A stretch of DNA of 64,000 nucleotides, from assembly GCA_947501105.1 (NCBI GenBank), contig CANMUP010000001.1:1036688-1100687 (forward strand), in the 5' to 3' direction. Made by a program: the position numbers and the translations under genes. The notes beneath the pieces are model-generated. The model was not told the DNA's origin. It ran no database searches and saw only the letters and a list, made by a program, of their open reading frames with translations. This stretch comes from an uncultured Flaviramulus sp. GTDB lineage: Bacteria; Bacteroidota; Bacteroidia; Flavobacteriales; Flavobacteriaceae. Each line of letters begins with the position of its first letter. Positions within the stretch are counted from its first letter, which is position 1. Shown here one piece after another: positions 35,905 through 44,852 of this stretch.

Positions 35905-37521
35905 ATGGCAATAGTAGTAAATATGCCGCGTTTAAGCGATACCATGGAAGAAGGAACCGTTGCGGCTTGGTTAAAAAAAGTAGGTGATAAAGTTGAGGAA
36001 GGCGATATTTTAGCTGAAATTGAAACCGATAAAGCCACTATGGAGTTCGAGTCTTTCAACGAAGGAACTTTGCTTCATATTGGTGTACAAGAAGGTGAAA
36101 CTACTAAGGTTGATGAACTTTTAGCAATAATTGGAGATGATGGCGAAGATATTTCTGGATTATTAAATGGAAACGCTAAGATTGCTAAATCTGATGTTAT
36201 TCCAGAAGTGAAAGATGAGTCTAAAGATGTTTCTGATGTAGACTTTACAGAAGAAGTTAAGCAAGATTTACCAGAAGGAGTTATAGTTGTAACCATGCCA
36301 CGATTGAGTGATACCATGGAAGAAGGGACTGTAGCAACTTGGTTGAAAAAGGTAGGAGATAAGGTTGAAGAAGGTGATATTTTAGCCGAAATTGAAACCG
36401 ATAAAGCCACTATGGAATTTGAATCTTTCCAATCGGGCACTTTATTAGAAGTTGGATTACAAGAAGGAGAATCTGCAAAAGTAGATGCTTTATTGGCAAT
36501 CATTGGTCCAGCTGGGACAGATGTCTCTGGTGTAGCGGCTAATTTTTCGACAACATCTTCATCTGTTAAAAATGAAGAAGCACCAAAGGTAGAAGCTAAA
36601 AAAGAAACATCTAAAGCTATAACAACACCTGAACCAAAAGCGCCAGCTCCAACTCCAATTACAGAGAATGGGCGTTTACATGTATCTCCTCTTGCGAAGA
36701 AGTTAGCTGAAGAGAAAGGAATAAACTTAACGAAAGTTAAAGGTACTGGTGAAAACGGACGTATTGTTAAGCGTGATATTGAAAATTACGAACCAGCAGC
36801 TTCAGGAGCATCAGTTGGTAAATTTGTTCCTACTGGTCAAGAAGATTTTGAAGATATTACCAATTCGCAAATGCGTAAAGCTATTGCAAAAGCATTAACA
36901 AACTCAAAATTCACTGCACCTCATTACTATTTAAGTGTAGAGTTTGATATGGAGAATGCTATGGCGTTCCGTGCTCAGTTCAATTCAATTCCAGATACTA
37001 AAATTTCATATAACGATATAATTGTTAAGGCTTGCGCTTTAGCTTTAAAACAGCACCCACAAGTTAACTCTCAGTGGTTTGCTGATAAAATGCGCTTAAA
37101 TAACCATGTGCATATTGGTGTTGCAGTTGCTGTGCCAGATGGTTTGGTTGTGCCAGTTGTTAGGTTTGCAAACGAACAAAGCTTGCCTCAAATTGGAGTA
37201 GCGGTTAAAGACCTTGCAGGAAGAGCTAGAAACAAAAAATTGACGCCGGCTGAAATGGAAGGTAGTACATTTACTGTTTCTAATTTAGGAATGTTTGGTA
37301 TAGATACGTTTACATCGATTATTAATCAACCAAACTCCGCTATTCTTTCTGTTGGAAATATTGTTGAAAAACCAGTGGTTAAAAACGGACAAATTGTGGT
37401 TGGAAATACTATGAAGTTATCTTTAGCTTGCGACCACAGAACGGTTGATGGTGCTACAGGAGCTCAATTTCTTCAAACATTAAAAGGGTATATTGAAAAC
37501 CCCGTGACGATGTTGGTGTAA
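35905..37521 (+). CDS. pdhC: Pyruvate dehydrogenase E2 (dihydrolipoamide acetyltransferase)
   Basis: A 538-residue core subunit of the PDH complex with two lipoyl domains in tandem (about 1-78 and 129-205), each with the lipoylated Lys in EIETDKATMEFES. A linker of Ala, Pro and Lys follows, then a peripheral-subunit-binding domain (about 250-290, HVSPLAKKLAEEKGINL), then the acyltransferase core (about 310-538) with catalytic His in CDHRTVDGATG. The two lipoyl-coding stretches are nearly identical in DNA over about 40 bp, so the second arose by duplication or has been kept alike by conversion. A repeat element and a terminator follow. Confidence 0.95.
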   Translation: MAIVVNMPRLSDTMEEGTVAAWLKKVGDKVEEGDILAEIETDKATMEFESFNEGTLLHIGVQEGETTKVDELLAIIGDDGEDISGLLNGNAKIAKSDVIPEVKDESKDVSDVDFTEEVKQDLPEGVIVVTMPRLSDTMEEGTVATWLKKVGDKVEEGDILAEIETDKATMEFESFQSGTLLEVGLQEGESAKVDALLAIIGPAGTDVSGVAANFSTTSSSVKNEEAPKVEAKKETSKAITTPEPKAPAPTPITENGRLHVSPLAKKLAEEKGINLTKVKGTGENGRIVKRDIENYEPAASGASVGKFVPTGQEDFEDITNSQMRKAIAKALTNSKFTAPHYYLSVEFDMENAMAFRAQFNSIPDTKISYNDIIVKACALALKQHPQVNSQWFADKMRLNNHVHIGVAVAVPDGLVVPVVRFANEQSLPQIGVAVKDLAGRARNKKLTPAEMEGSTFTVSNLGMFGIDTFTSIINQPNSAILSVGNIVEKPVVKNGQIVVGNTMKLSLACDHRTVDGATGAQFLQTLKGYIENPVTMLV

Positions 37522-37532
37522 CATATAAGTTT

Positions 37533-37558
37533 GTTATTCTGAATTTATTTCAGAATCT
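37533..37558 (+). repeat. GTCATTCT..AGAATCT-type intergenic repeat, copy 2
   Basis: ATTCTGAA / TTCAGAAT inverted arms with flanks GTT and CT. It is the same layout as 20444-20468 and lies just after the E2 gene, before its terminator. Confidence 0.55.
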
Positions 37559-37566
37559 ATAATATT

Positions 37567-37600
37567 AAAAACCTGTTTCATTAGTTTGAAACAGGTTTTT
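37567..37600 (+). terminator. Terminator of the pdhA-pdhC operon
   Basis: Perfect 14-bp stem AAAAACCTGTTTCA / TGAAACAGGTTTTT with loop TTAGTT. Confidence 0.88.
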
Positions 37601-37619
37601 ATTTATTCAATCCTAAGTA

Positions 37620-37635
37620 CTACCCAAAAGGGTAG
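37620..37635 (+). promoter_or_regulatory. Palindromic operator CTACCC-AAAA-GGGTAG before the kinase gene
   Basis: A perfect 16-bp inverted repeat ending 56 nt before the kinase start codon. The same arms with a different 4-nt centre occur at 40221-40236, at nearly the same distance from the next regulated gene. A -7-like TACATTTA lies at 37659-37666, so the site would sit at about -35 to -50, where activators bind. Likely bound by the LuxR-type regulator of this locus; inference. Confidence 0.65.
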
Positions 37636-37691
37636 GTGATTTCTTTTTTTTGTTTTTGTACATTTAGATTTTTCGAAATAGTAAGCCATAT

Positions 37692-39566
37692 ATGAAAATT
37701 GTTTCAATAATAGCACTACCTCTTTTTTGTTTTTTTACAGTTTTTTCCGTTGCACAAAATGATTGCGATTGTAATTTTGAGGATTACAAAGAGAAAATAA
37801 ATATAATAAACAATAGGGATTCTTTAGAGGTTTCAAAGTTGGCTTATCAACTAAAAAACACGAAAATAGCCGCATGCATGTTTAAAAGTTTAGAGTTAGA
37901 GTTTAAGCTTTATTTGACTCAATTGAAATTAGAGAAGGCCCATAAAGTCTTAAATAAACTTGAAGAATATTCAGCTAAGACAAAGTGCGAAAATCAATTT
38001 AAGTTTAGTATTTATTTAAACAAAGTAAGATATTTTAAGTTAACTAATAACTACGAAAGGCTATCAGATTTTGCTTTTAAAGCCTTGAAGAAAGCTGAAG
38101 AACTAAAAGATTCTGATAAAGAAATTGAAGCTATAAAAAAAGTTGTGTATTTATTCACAAGGATGAATGAAGACGACAAAAACTGGGATTATATTAAGCG
38201 AGCTCAAAAACTAATCTTTAAAGAACAAGATTTTATTCAGTCTATTAAAAATTATCGATGGTTGGCTTATGAATATGAAAAAAAATATACTACCACAAAC
38301 AGGAAATCATTATTAGATTCGGTATTTATTTTTGCAAAAAAATCAAAAAATGGTGCTTTAAAATTGAAAATGTATGATGAGTTAGCGCAATCATATCGTG
38401 CGCTAGAAGCTTATTCATACCATAAAGGAGAAGCTGAGAATGCTTTGAGGTTTATAGATTCGGCAATATATTTTGCTAAAAGAATTAAGGGGTCAAAAAA
38501 TCTAAGTGGTCTCTATCTATCAAAGTCATGGGATCATTTAGATTTAGGGGAAAATGAATTAGCTGTTAAATGGATGGATACCTCTTTTGCGAAAAATGTT
38601 TCTAACGATGTTGCTGGTTTAATGATGCAGCACCTAGATGCTTCAGACCTTTATGAACAGGCAGGTAGATTGGATAAAGCCTATAAGAGTTTTAGGATAT
38701 ATACAAAAATGAAAGACAGTATCTTTAATACAGAGAGAGTAGAAGTTATAAATGAATTAGAAACAAAGTATAAAACAGAACTTAAAGAAGCTCAAATTAA
38801 AAAACTTATTGTTTTATTAGTAATTGCATCACTTGTTATAGTTTGTATTGTTTTAGTTGGAAGTATGATTCAATTGAAAAAGACAAGACAAAAAAATCAT
38901 GAATTAAAGCTGGCTTTTGAAAAACAAATAAAATTAGAGAAAGAACTATCTGATGTTAGAGACGAAATTGCTCAAGACTTCCATGACGATCTTGGAAACA
39001 AACTAGCAAGAATTTCGTTATTGTCAAATTTAATAAGTGGAGAAACTTCGGTAAAAAACTCAAAAGTAAAATCAAAAATAAAGCAAATAAATGAAGACGC
39101 AAACGAGCTTTATAATGGAACACGTGATTTTATATTTTCACTAAAATCTAATAGCGATTATTTAGAAGAAGTTACAACGTATTTGTCTGATTTTGGTGAA
39201 GACATTTTTAATAAAACTAAAATTAAATTTATTGTAGACAAAAATATTTCAAAAAATATAAAGCTACCTAATTATTGGAGTAAACAGCTAGTTTTTATTT
39301 TTAAAGAAGCATTAACAAATGCTATGAAACATTCAAAGTGTCATATTGTTAAACTTTCATTTAATTATAATAACCATAATCTTTTTATTATTTGTAAAGA
39401 TGATGGTGTAGGGATTTTGGACAATGATTTTGAATCATTAAATGGGTTGTCTCATATGAAATCAAGAGCAAACAAAATAGGTTGTGAACTCTCAATTAAT
39501 TCCAATGCTAAAAAAGGAACTACTGTTACTTTTAGTGGTAATGTTTTAAAAGGTAATTCTATTTAA
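37692..39566 (+). CDS. TPR-containing sensor histidine kinase (HisKA_3 type)
   Basis: A 624-residue kinase. Signal peptide (residues 1-21), a periplasmic TPR-like helical region (about 30-360), one membrane span (about 373-393, LIVLLVIASLVIVCIVLVG), a short coiled coil, then a HisKA_3 domain with phospho-acceptor His in RDEIAQDFHDDLGNKL, and an ATPase domain with N-box FKEALTNAMKHS and G-box CKDDGVGI. Such kinases pair with NarL/LuxR regulators, and one starts 3 nt downstream. It is parallel in build to the kinase at 6145-8331, but with a different catalytic class. Confidence 0.93.
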   Translation: MKIVSIIALPLFCFFTVFSVAQNDCDCNFEDYKEKINIINNRDSLEVSKLAYQLKNTKIAACMFKSLELEFKLYLTQLKLEKAHKVLNKLEEYSAKTKCENQFKFSIYLNKVRYFKLTNNYERLSDFAFKALKKAEELKDSDKEIEAIKKVVYLFTRMNEDDKNWDYIKRAQKLIFKEQDFIQSIKNYRWLAYEYEKKYTTTNRKSLLDSVFIFAKKSKNGALKLKMYDELAQSYRALEAYSYHKGEAENALRFIDSAIYFAKRIKGSKNLSGLYLSKSWDHLDLGENELAVKWMDTSFAKNVSNDVAGLMMQHLDASDLYEQAGRLDKAYKSFRIYTKMKDSIFNTERVEVINELETKYKTELKEAQIKKLIVLLVIASLVIVCIVLVGSMIQLKKTRQKNHELKLAFEKQIKLEKELSDVRDEIAQDFHDDLGNKLARISLLSNLISGETSVKNSKVKSKIKQINEDANELYNGTRDFIFSLKSNSDYLEEVTTYLSDFGEDIFNKTKIKFIVDKNISKNIKLPNYWSKQLVFIFKEALTNAMKHSKCHIVKLSFNYNNHNLFIICKDDGVGILDNDFESLNGLSHMKSRANKIGCELSINSNAKKGTTVTFSGNVLKGNSI

Positions 39567-39569
39567 ATT

Positions 39570-40193
39570 ATGAAGCACAGAGTAGTAATAGTAGAAGATA
39601 ATTTGCCTTTAAGAGACGGTTTTGTAGAAGTAATTAAAACTACTGAAAACTTTACAGTAGTTAATTGCTATGATAATTGTGAAGAGGCGGTTAAACGATT
39701 AAAATATGATAATGCCAGCATTTTTTTGATGGATATTGAATTACCAGGTATTAATGGCGTTGAAGGCACAAGGCTTATTAAAAAGGCTTTGCCTAAAGCT
39801 AATATAATTATGGTTACAGTTTTTGAGAATTCTGATATTGTTTTTGATGCGTTATGTGCTGGAGCTTGTGGATATTTAACAAAAAGTATAAGTCCAGATG
39901 AGCTTAAAGGAGCTCTTAACGAATGTATAGCTGGTGGAGCGCCTATGAGTATTAAAATAGCTAAAATGGTTGTGAGTTCTTTTCAAAAGAAGCCAAGTAA
40001 AATAAAATTGTCGCTCAGAGAAAAAGAAGTCCTTTCTCTACTTTCAGAAGGCAATAGTTATGATAGTATCGCAGAACAATTATTTATTAGTAAAAACACT
40101 ATTAAATTTCATTTAAAAAATATTTACATAAAGCTTCAAGTAAATTCTAATATTGAAGCTGTCCAGAAAGCAAATAAAGAAAATTTGCTTTAG
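39570..40193 (+). CDS. NarL/LuxR-type response regulator
   Basis: A 207-residue regulator. Receiver (about 1-120) with acidic VEDN, phospho-acceptor D55 in FLMDIELPG, Thr in MVTVFE and Lys in YLTKSIS. The C-terminal LuxR helix-turn-helix (about 143-205) reads LSLREKEVLSLLSEGNSYD, IAEQLFISKNTIKFHLKNIY. It is made with its kinase (3-nt gap). NarL-class proteins bind inverted repeats, and the CTACCC..GGGTAG palindromes before the kinase gene and the following ELWxxDGT gene are the obvious candidate sites. No terminator separates it from the next gene. Confidence 0.94.
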   Translation: MKHRVVIVEDNLPLRDGFVEVIKTTENFTVVNCYDNCEEAVKRLKYDNASIFLMDIELPGINGVEGTRLIKKALPKANIIMVTVFENSDIVFDALCAGACGYLTKSISPDELKGALNECIAGGAPMSIKIAKMVVSSFQKKPSKIKLSLREKEVLSLLSEGNSYDSIAEQLFISKNTIKFHLKNIYIKLQVNSNIEAVQKANKENLL

Positions 40194-40220
40194 TCTCTTA
40201 AGCATGTCTGTTTTTTACTT

Positions 40221-40236
40221 CTACCCCTTTGGGTAG
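40221..40236 (+). promoter_or_regulatory. Palindromic operator CTACCC-CTTT-GGGTAG before the ELWxxDGT gene
   Basis: Same 6-bp arms and 4-nt spacing as 37620-37635; it ends 52 nt before the ATG at 40289. A -7-like TAAATTAC lies at 40254-40261. The left arm also resembles the NarL heptamer (TACYNMT). Confidence 0.65.
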
Positions 40237-40288
40237 TACATCTAGGTATTCTCTAAATTACTTTTACATCAAACTTTTAAACCTATTT

Positions 40289-41932
40289 ATGATGAAAAAA
40301 ACACTACTTTTTATGTCATTATTGGCATGTCCATTTATTTATGCTCAAAGTATCGTTAAGGATATCAATTTCGGCCCAGCAAGTAGCATGCCTACCTATG
40401 CTAAAAACAGAATAGCCTTTGGAGGAAAATTAATATTTGCTGCTAACGATGGAGCATCAGGTATGGAATTATGGGAATCGGATGGGACTAATGCAGGAAC
40501 AACAATATTAGGAACATTTGCAACGGCGCAACTTAGTTCAAACCCCAATGGTTTTCATATTTTTAATAACAAAGTGTATTTTTCTGCAGCCAGTGGCTCT
40601 CAAACAAAATATGAATTGCGTTCTACTGATGGCACTTTTGCTGGTATTGTTAATTATCCACAAATTAGATCTGGAAACGGTTCAGCGTCCCCAAGGTTTT
40701 TAACAACATTTGGTAATATGTTAGTTTTTAACGCTAGACCATCTGCCTTAAATCAGTCTACACCTTTTTACGGTGAAGAAATTATGGGTTTTGATGGTAA
40801 CCCATGGACAGGAGGAGGTGATCAAATAATGATAAAAGACATTAGCCTTTTAGGAAACAGTTCATCACCAGAATTCTATACAGAGTATAATGGATTACTT
40901 TATTTTGCAGCAAGTAATGGAGCTGTAAATAGTAGAGAAATTTGGGTTTCAGATGGAACAACAGCAGGAACTAATATGCTTCTAGATATAAACCCTGGAA
41001 CAGGAGCAGCAAGCCCAAAAGACCTAATTGTATATAATAACAAGCTTTATTTTACAGCTGATGATGGAACAAATGGTAGAGAGTTATGGGTTTCAGATGG
41101 GACGGTTGCTGGTACTCAACGAATGAATGGTATCAATCCAATAGCAGGAGATTTAGCTAATCCTGAAAACCTCATTGTTTTTAACAATGCACTTTATTTT
41201 ACTGCAACCCATCCAACTTTAGGAACAGAAATTTTTAAACTAGGAGGGACAACCATTACAAATTTAAAAAATATTGCGTCAGGTAATGTCAATGGTAATC
41301 CATCAAATTTATTTGTTTCTTCAGGAAGGCTTTATTTTTCAGCCGATGATAATATTAATGGAATTGAGCTATGGTCATCTACTGGGTTTTCTGCAACTAC
41401 TAGTATGGTGAAAAATATAAATACGTCTCCTTCTTCTCCAGATAGTAACCCTATTGGTTTTGAAGAATATAATGGAAGGGTGTATTTCTCTGCGACAGAT
41501 GGCACTAACGGTGTAGAACTATGGGTTACTGATGGAACAAATGCAGGAACTACTATGGTTAGTAATATAAACCCATCAGGAGATAGTAATCCAACAGATT
41601 TAATTATGTCAAATAACCTTTTGTTCTTTTCTGCCAATAATGGTTCGGCTGGGGTAGAATTATGGAAATATCAAGATCCAGCATTATCAGTTACTGATTT
41701 AGAATTAGAAAATAAAATTGCCCTATATCCAAATCCAACTTTAAAGTGGTTTTCAATAGAAAGCAATCTTCAATTCAACAAAATATCTGTTTTAGATATA
41801 CATGGTAAAACAATTAAAATATTCGATGAAAATGTGAAGGAGTATAATGTTGAAGATTTAACTTCAGGACTTTACTTTATAAACATTAAAACAGAAAAAG
41901 GAAAAATTACTAAAAAACTTATAAAAGAATAA
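40289..41932 (+). CDS. ELWxxDGT-repeat surface protein with T9SS sorting domain
   Basis: The real start is the Met pair at 40289/40292, where the signal peptide MMKKTLLFMSLLACPFIYAQ begins; the frame extends 60 nt upstream through the operator, which I reject. The about 547-residue protein is a series of repeats of about 48-60 residues with the signature ELWVSDGTTAGT (variants ELWESDGTNAGT, ELWVTDGTNAGT), each followed by a strand such as LYFTADDGTNG; the fold is likely a beta-propeller. The last about 75 residues form a type A T9SS sorting domain (NKIALYPNPTLKW, SGLYFINIKTEKG, ITKKLIKE). Function is unknown; by position it is the output of the kinase-regulator pair before it. Confidence 0.9.
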   Translation: MMKKTLLFMSLLACPFIYAQSIVKDINFGPASSMPTYAKNRIAFGGKLIFAANDGASGMELWESDGTNAGTTILGTFATAQLSSNPNGFHIFNNKVYFSAASGSQTKYELRSTDGTFAGIVNYPQIRSGNGSASPRFLTTFGNMLVFNARPSALNQSTPFYGEEIMGFDGNPWTGGGDQIMIKDISLLGNSSSPEFYTEYNGLLYFAASNGAVNSREIWVSDGTTAGTNMLLDINPGTGAASPKDLIVYNNKLYFTADDGTNGRELWVSDGTVAGTQRMNGINPIAGDLANPENLIVFNNALYFTATHPTLGTEIFKLGGTTITNLKNIASGNVNGNPSNLFVSSGRLYFSADDNINGIELWSSTGFSATTSMVKNINTSPSSPDSNPIGFEEYNGRVYFSATDGTNGVELWVTDGTNAGTTMVSNINPSGDSNPTDLIMSNNLLFFSANNGSAGVELWKYQDPALSVTDLELENKIALYPNPTLKWFSIESNLQFNKISVLDIHGKTIKIFDENVKEYNVEDLTSGLYFINIKTEKGKITKKLIKE

Positions 41933-41960
41933 AAAATATTAACCCCCAAATTTAAATATT

Positions 41961-42335
41961 ATGAATACAATTAAAACTTTTATGCTATTATTGATAATAG
42001 CTACAATTTGTGCATGTAGTAGCGATGACGCTCCTAAAAACAATGCTCCTGTTTTAGAAGATACAGTATTAGATGTTAGAGAAAATATTAGTTCAGATCT
42101 AATAACAACTTTAAATGCTACTGATGCTGATGGAGATACGTTAACTTATTCAATTGTTTCTCAAAACCCAGCAAATAGTGTAACTATAGGAGAAACTACA
42201 GGAGAGGTTTTTGTGGCAAATGCTTCTGCTTTTGATTATGACAACAATCAAAGAATTACAGTCATTATAAAAATAAATGATGGCACTGTGGATGTAACCA
42301 TGCAGTTAACCATTAATATTATTGAGAATGTTTGA
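41961..42335 (+). CDS. Small lipoprotein with one cadherin-like domain
   Basis: A 124-residue protein. Lipoprotein signal with Cys19 in ATICACSSDD; the acidic residues after Cys suggest surface display. The rest is one cadherin-like domain with the calcium motifs NATDADGDTLTYSI and DYDNNQ. The domain is close to the repeats of large adhesins, but here it stands alone. It begins 28 nt after the ELWxxDGT gene with no terminator between them, so the two are probably co-expressed and may interact at the surface. Confidence 0.85.
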   Translation: MNTIKTFMLLLIIATICACSSDDAPKNNAPVLEDTVLDVRENISSDLITTLNATDADGDTLTYSIVSQNPANSVTIGETTGEVFVANASAFDYDNNQRITVIIKINDGTVDVTMQLTINIIENV

Positions 42336-42456
42336 TAAATCTAAATTTTTGATTGAAAAATATAGGTTAGAATTATTTTTAACACTTTTTTATAGCTCTT
42401 TATTGATTTTGCTGTTTTGGGCTTTTAGTTAGGTTATTAATTAAGTCCCCAAAAGT

Positions 42457-42493
42457 AAAAACCTGTTTCGTTTTTTTGAAGCAGGTTTTTTTT
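42457..42493 (+). terminator. Terminator after the cadherin-like lipoprotein gene
   Basis: Stem AAAACCTGTTTC / GAAGCAGGTTTT (one T-G wobble), T-rich loop, then a T-run. The stem is almost the same as that of the pdh terminator at 37567-37600. Confidence 0.8.
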
Positions 42494-42518
42494 ATCTTTA
42501 GATTTTTAAAATCATAAA

Positions 42519-43529
42519 ATGAAGAAAACATTAATAATTGTAGCAGTATCAACAATTTTAAGTTGTGGATCACAAAAAAAAATAACTCAAGTAGAAACTA
42601 ATATAACTGAAACTGAAAATGTTACCAAGAGCAGTATGTCTGTAGTTGATAATCCAGTTCGCGTTTTAGAAAAAAATGTCAAAGCAAGTTTAGAGTTTTT
42701 AGCCTCAGATGAATTAGAGGGAAGAAATACAGGGAGCAAAGGTATTGAGAAAGCCGCTGTCTTTATTGAGAATAATTTCAAAAAAAATAATATAAAACCT
42801 TATTTTAAGACCTATAGAGATAGTTTTAATCTGAAAGATATTATTGGTTATAATATTGTAGGGTATATTGAAGGTAACGATCCAGAGTTAAAGAATGAAT
42901 TTGTAATTCTTGGAGCGCATTATGACCATATTGGAAATGGTAAAGAAGTTAATGGAGATGTTATTGCAAATGGAGCTAATGATGATGCCTCTGGAACTGT
43001 AGCTGTTTTAGAATGGGCAAATTATTTTTCAAAGAGTAAAAGTAATAAACGAAGCATCCTTTTTACTTTATATTCAGCTGAAGAAATGGGGTTAAAGGGG
43101 TCTGGTCATTTAGCGGAAAGGCTTAAAAAAGAAAACCTCGATTTGTATACTATGATTAATTTTGAAATGATTGGTGTGCCAAGAGCTAAAGAAGAAATTA
43201 TGGCCTATATGTCGGGTTACGAAAAATCTAATATGGGAGCAAAGTTAAATGAATATGGAGGAAAAGAAGTTATTGGTTTTTTTCCGAAAGCTAAAGAATT
43301 TCAATTGTTTATGAGGTCTGATAATTATCCATTTTATAAAGCTTTTAAAAAGCCAGCCCATGCTATTTCTACATTTGATTTCACCAATTTTGATTATTAC
43401 CATCACGTAGATGATGAAGCAGACAAAATGGATTTTAAGCACATGACTGATTTTATGAATGTCATGATTCCTGCTTTAGAAGGGATGATTAATGCACCAA
43501 CTCAGGAAATAAAAATGAACGATGAGTAA
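42519..43529 (+). CDS. M28-family metallopeptidase lipoprotein
   Basis: A 336-residue protein with a lipoprotein signal (Cys16 in ILSCGS). The M28 zinc aminopeptidase core is clear: GAHYDHIG (first His and its Asp partner), NGANDDASGTVAVLE (bridging Asp), LYSAEEMGLKGSGHLA (catalytic and zinc Glu), and YYHHVDDEADKMD (last His). It probably trims peptides in the periplasm or at the outer membrane. It overlaps the next gene by 8 nt (ATGAGTAA), so translation is coupled. Confidence 0.93.
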   Translation: MKKTLIIVAVSTILSCGSQKKITQVETNITETENVTKSSMSVVDNPVRVLEKNVKASLEFLASDELEGRNTGSKGIEKAAVFIENNFKKNNIKPYFKTYRDSFNLKDIIGYNIVGYIEGNDPELKNEFVILGAHYDHIGNGKEVNGDVIANGANDDASGTVAVLEWANYFSKSKSNKRSILFTLYSAEEMGLKGSGHLAERLKKENLDLYTMINFEMIGVPRAKEEIMAYMSGYEKSNMGAKLNEYGGKEVIGFFPKAKEFQLFMRSDNYPFYKAFKKPAHAISTFDFTNFDYYHHVDDEADKMDFKHMTDFMNVMIPALEGMINAPTQEIKMNDE

Positions 43530-44202
43530 TATTATAGTTACAGGAACGAGTAGAGGTATAGGTTTCGAGTTAGTAAAGTTATTTTCTAAAACAGGACATA
43601 ATGTACTGGCGCTTTCGCGGAATGAGAAGCCAATAAATGAATTACAGTTAGATAATGTTGTTTCAATGTCTTTTGACTTATCTGATGCTAAGCAATATGC
43701 TAAAGTCGAGAATTATATTAAAGGTGAATGGGAGCAGGTTGATGTTTTAATAAATAACGCAGGAACATTACTTAGCAAACCATTTTCCGAAACAGATATG
43801 GTAGATTTCGAGCGAGTATATAAAACCAATGTTTTTGGAGTTGCTGAAATGACTCGTGTTGTTTTACCATTTATGAAAAAAAGCAGTCATGTTGTATCCA
43901 TTAGTTCTATGGGCGGTGTTCAAGGTAGTATGAAATTCCCTGGATTAGCTGCGTATAGTTCTAGTAAAGGAGCAATAATTACTTTAACCGAATTATTAGC
44001 CGAAGAATACAAAGAGCAAGATATTGCTTTTAATGTCCTTGCTTTAGGTGCAGTGCAAACTGAAATGCTAGAAGAAGCATTTCCTGGTTATCAAGCACCA
44101 ACTAGTGCTTTAGAAATGGCACAGTATATTTTTGATTTTTCACTTAGCGGGAATAAATATTATAATGGAAAACTGTTACAGGTTTCTAATTCTACGCCGT
44201 AG
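43522..44202 (+). CDS. Short-chain dehydrogenase/reductase
   Basis: A 226-residue Rossmann oxidoreductase. Cofactor loop TGTSRGIGFEL, NNAGTL, catalytic Ser in SISSMGG, and catalytic Tyr-x3-Lys in AAYSSSKGAI are intact. Substrate unknown. Coupled to the M28 gene upstream and 3 nt before the HAD gene downstream. Confidence 0.92.
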   Translation: MSNIIVTGTSRGIGFELVKLFSKTGHNVLALSRNEKPINELQLDNVVSMSFDLSDAKQYAKVENYIKGEWEQVDVLINNAGTLLSKPFSETDMVDFERVYKTNVFGVAEMTRVVLPFMKKSSHVVSISSMGGVQGSMKFPGLAAYSSSKGAIITLTELLAEEYKEQDIAFNVLALGAVQTEMLEEAFPGYQAPTSALEMAQYIFDFSLSGNKYYNGKLLQVSNSTP

Positions 44203-44205
44203 TTT

Positions 44206-44841
44206 ATGTCAAAATACAAATGCGTCATTTTTGATTGTGATGGAGTTTTAGTCGATAGTGAAACCATAAGTAATGCAGTATTTGTAGATATGGCTAACGA
44301 GTTGGGAGCTAATATCGATTTGCATTATGCCATAAAACATTTTAAAGGAAGCTTTCTTCAGGACTGTGTTAATCATGTTTCAAAATTAATAAATTCTGAA
44401 ATCCCTCAATCTTTTGAAGATGAGTATCGTAAACGTAGTTTTGATGCTTTTAAAGCAAATATAAAACCCATTCAAGGCGTTTTAGGAGTATTACAAAATA
44501 TAAAACTTCCCTTTTGTGTTGCATCCAGCGGACCTGAAAACAAAATTAAACTTAATTTAGAATTAACAGGCTTATTACCATATTTTGAGGATAACATTTT
44601 TAGTTCCTATACCATCCAAAAATGGAAGCCAGACCCTGGTGTATTTTTATTAGCAGCAGAAACTATGGGATATGAACCTAATGAATGTGTAGTTATAGAA
44701 GATAGTTTATCTGGTATAAAAGCAGCGATTAATGGTGGCTTTGATGTATTCGGATTTACAGCGCATGATTTAGATAACGAATTAGAAGCATTAGCTACCA
44801 AAACATTTGGTAGCATGAATGATTTGTTAGAAATGATTTAA
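44206..44841 (+). CDS. HAD-superfamily phosphatase/phosphomutase
   Basis: A 211-residue HAD hydrolase of the beta-phosphoglucomutase-like subgroup. Motif I FDCDGVLVDSET holds the nucleophile Asp, motif II is VASSGPENK, motif III is KWKPDPGVFLLA and motif IV is VIEDSLSGIKAA. A helical cap lies at about 17-85. It probably removes phosphate from a small sugar phosphate; the substrate cannot be inferred. It ends 11 nt from the stop codon of the convergent minus-strand gene. Confidence 0.92.
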   Translation: MSKYKCVIFDCDGVLVDSETISNAVFVDMANELGANIDLHYAIKHFKGSFLQDCVNHVSKLINSEIPQSFEDEYRKRSFDAFKANIKPIQGVLGVLQNIKLPFCVASSGPENKIKLNLELTGLLPYFEDNIFSSYTIQKWKPDPGVFLLAAETMGYEPNECVVIEDSLSGIKAAINGGFDVFGFTAHDLDNELEALATKTFGSMNDLLEMI

Positions 44842-44852
44842 TGCTTGGAATT

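Noticed and set aside
40229..40288. Upstream extension of the ELWxxDGT gene by 20 codons
   Set aside because: It would run through the palindromic operator and would place the signal peptide away from the N-terminus.
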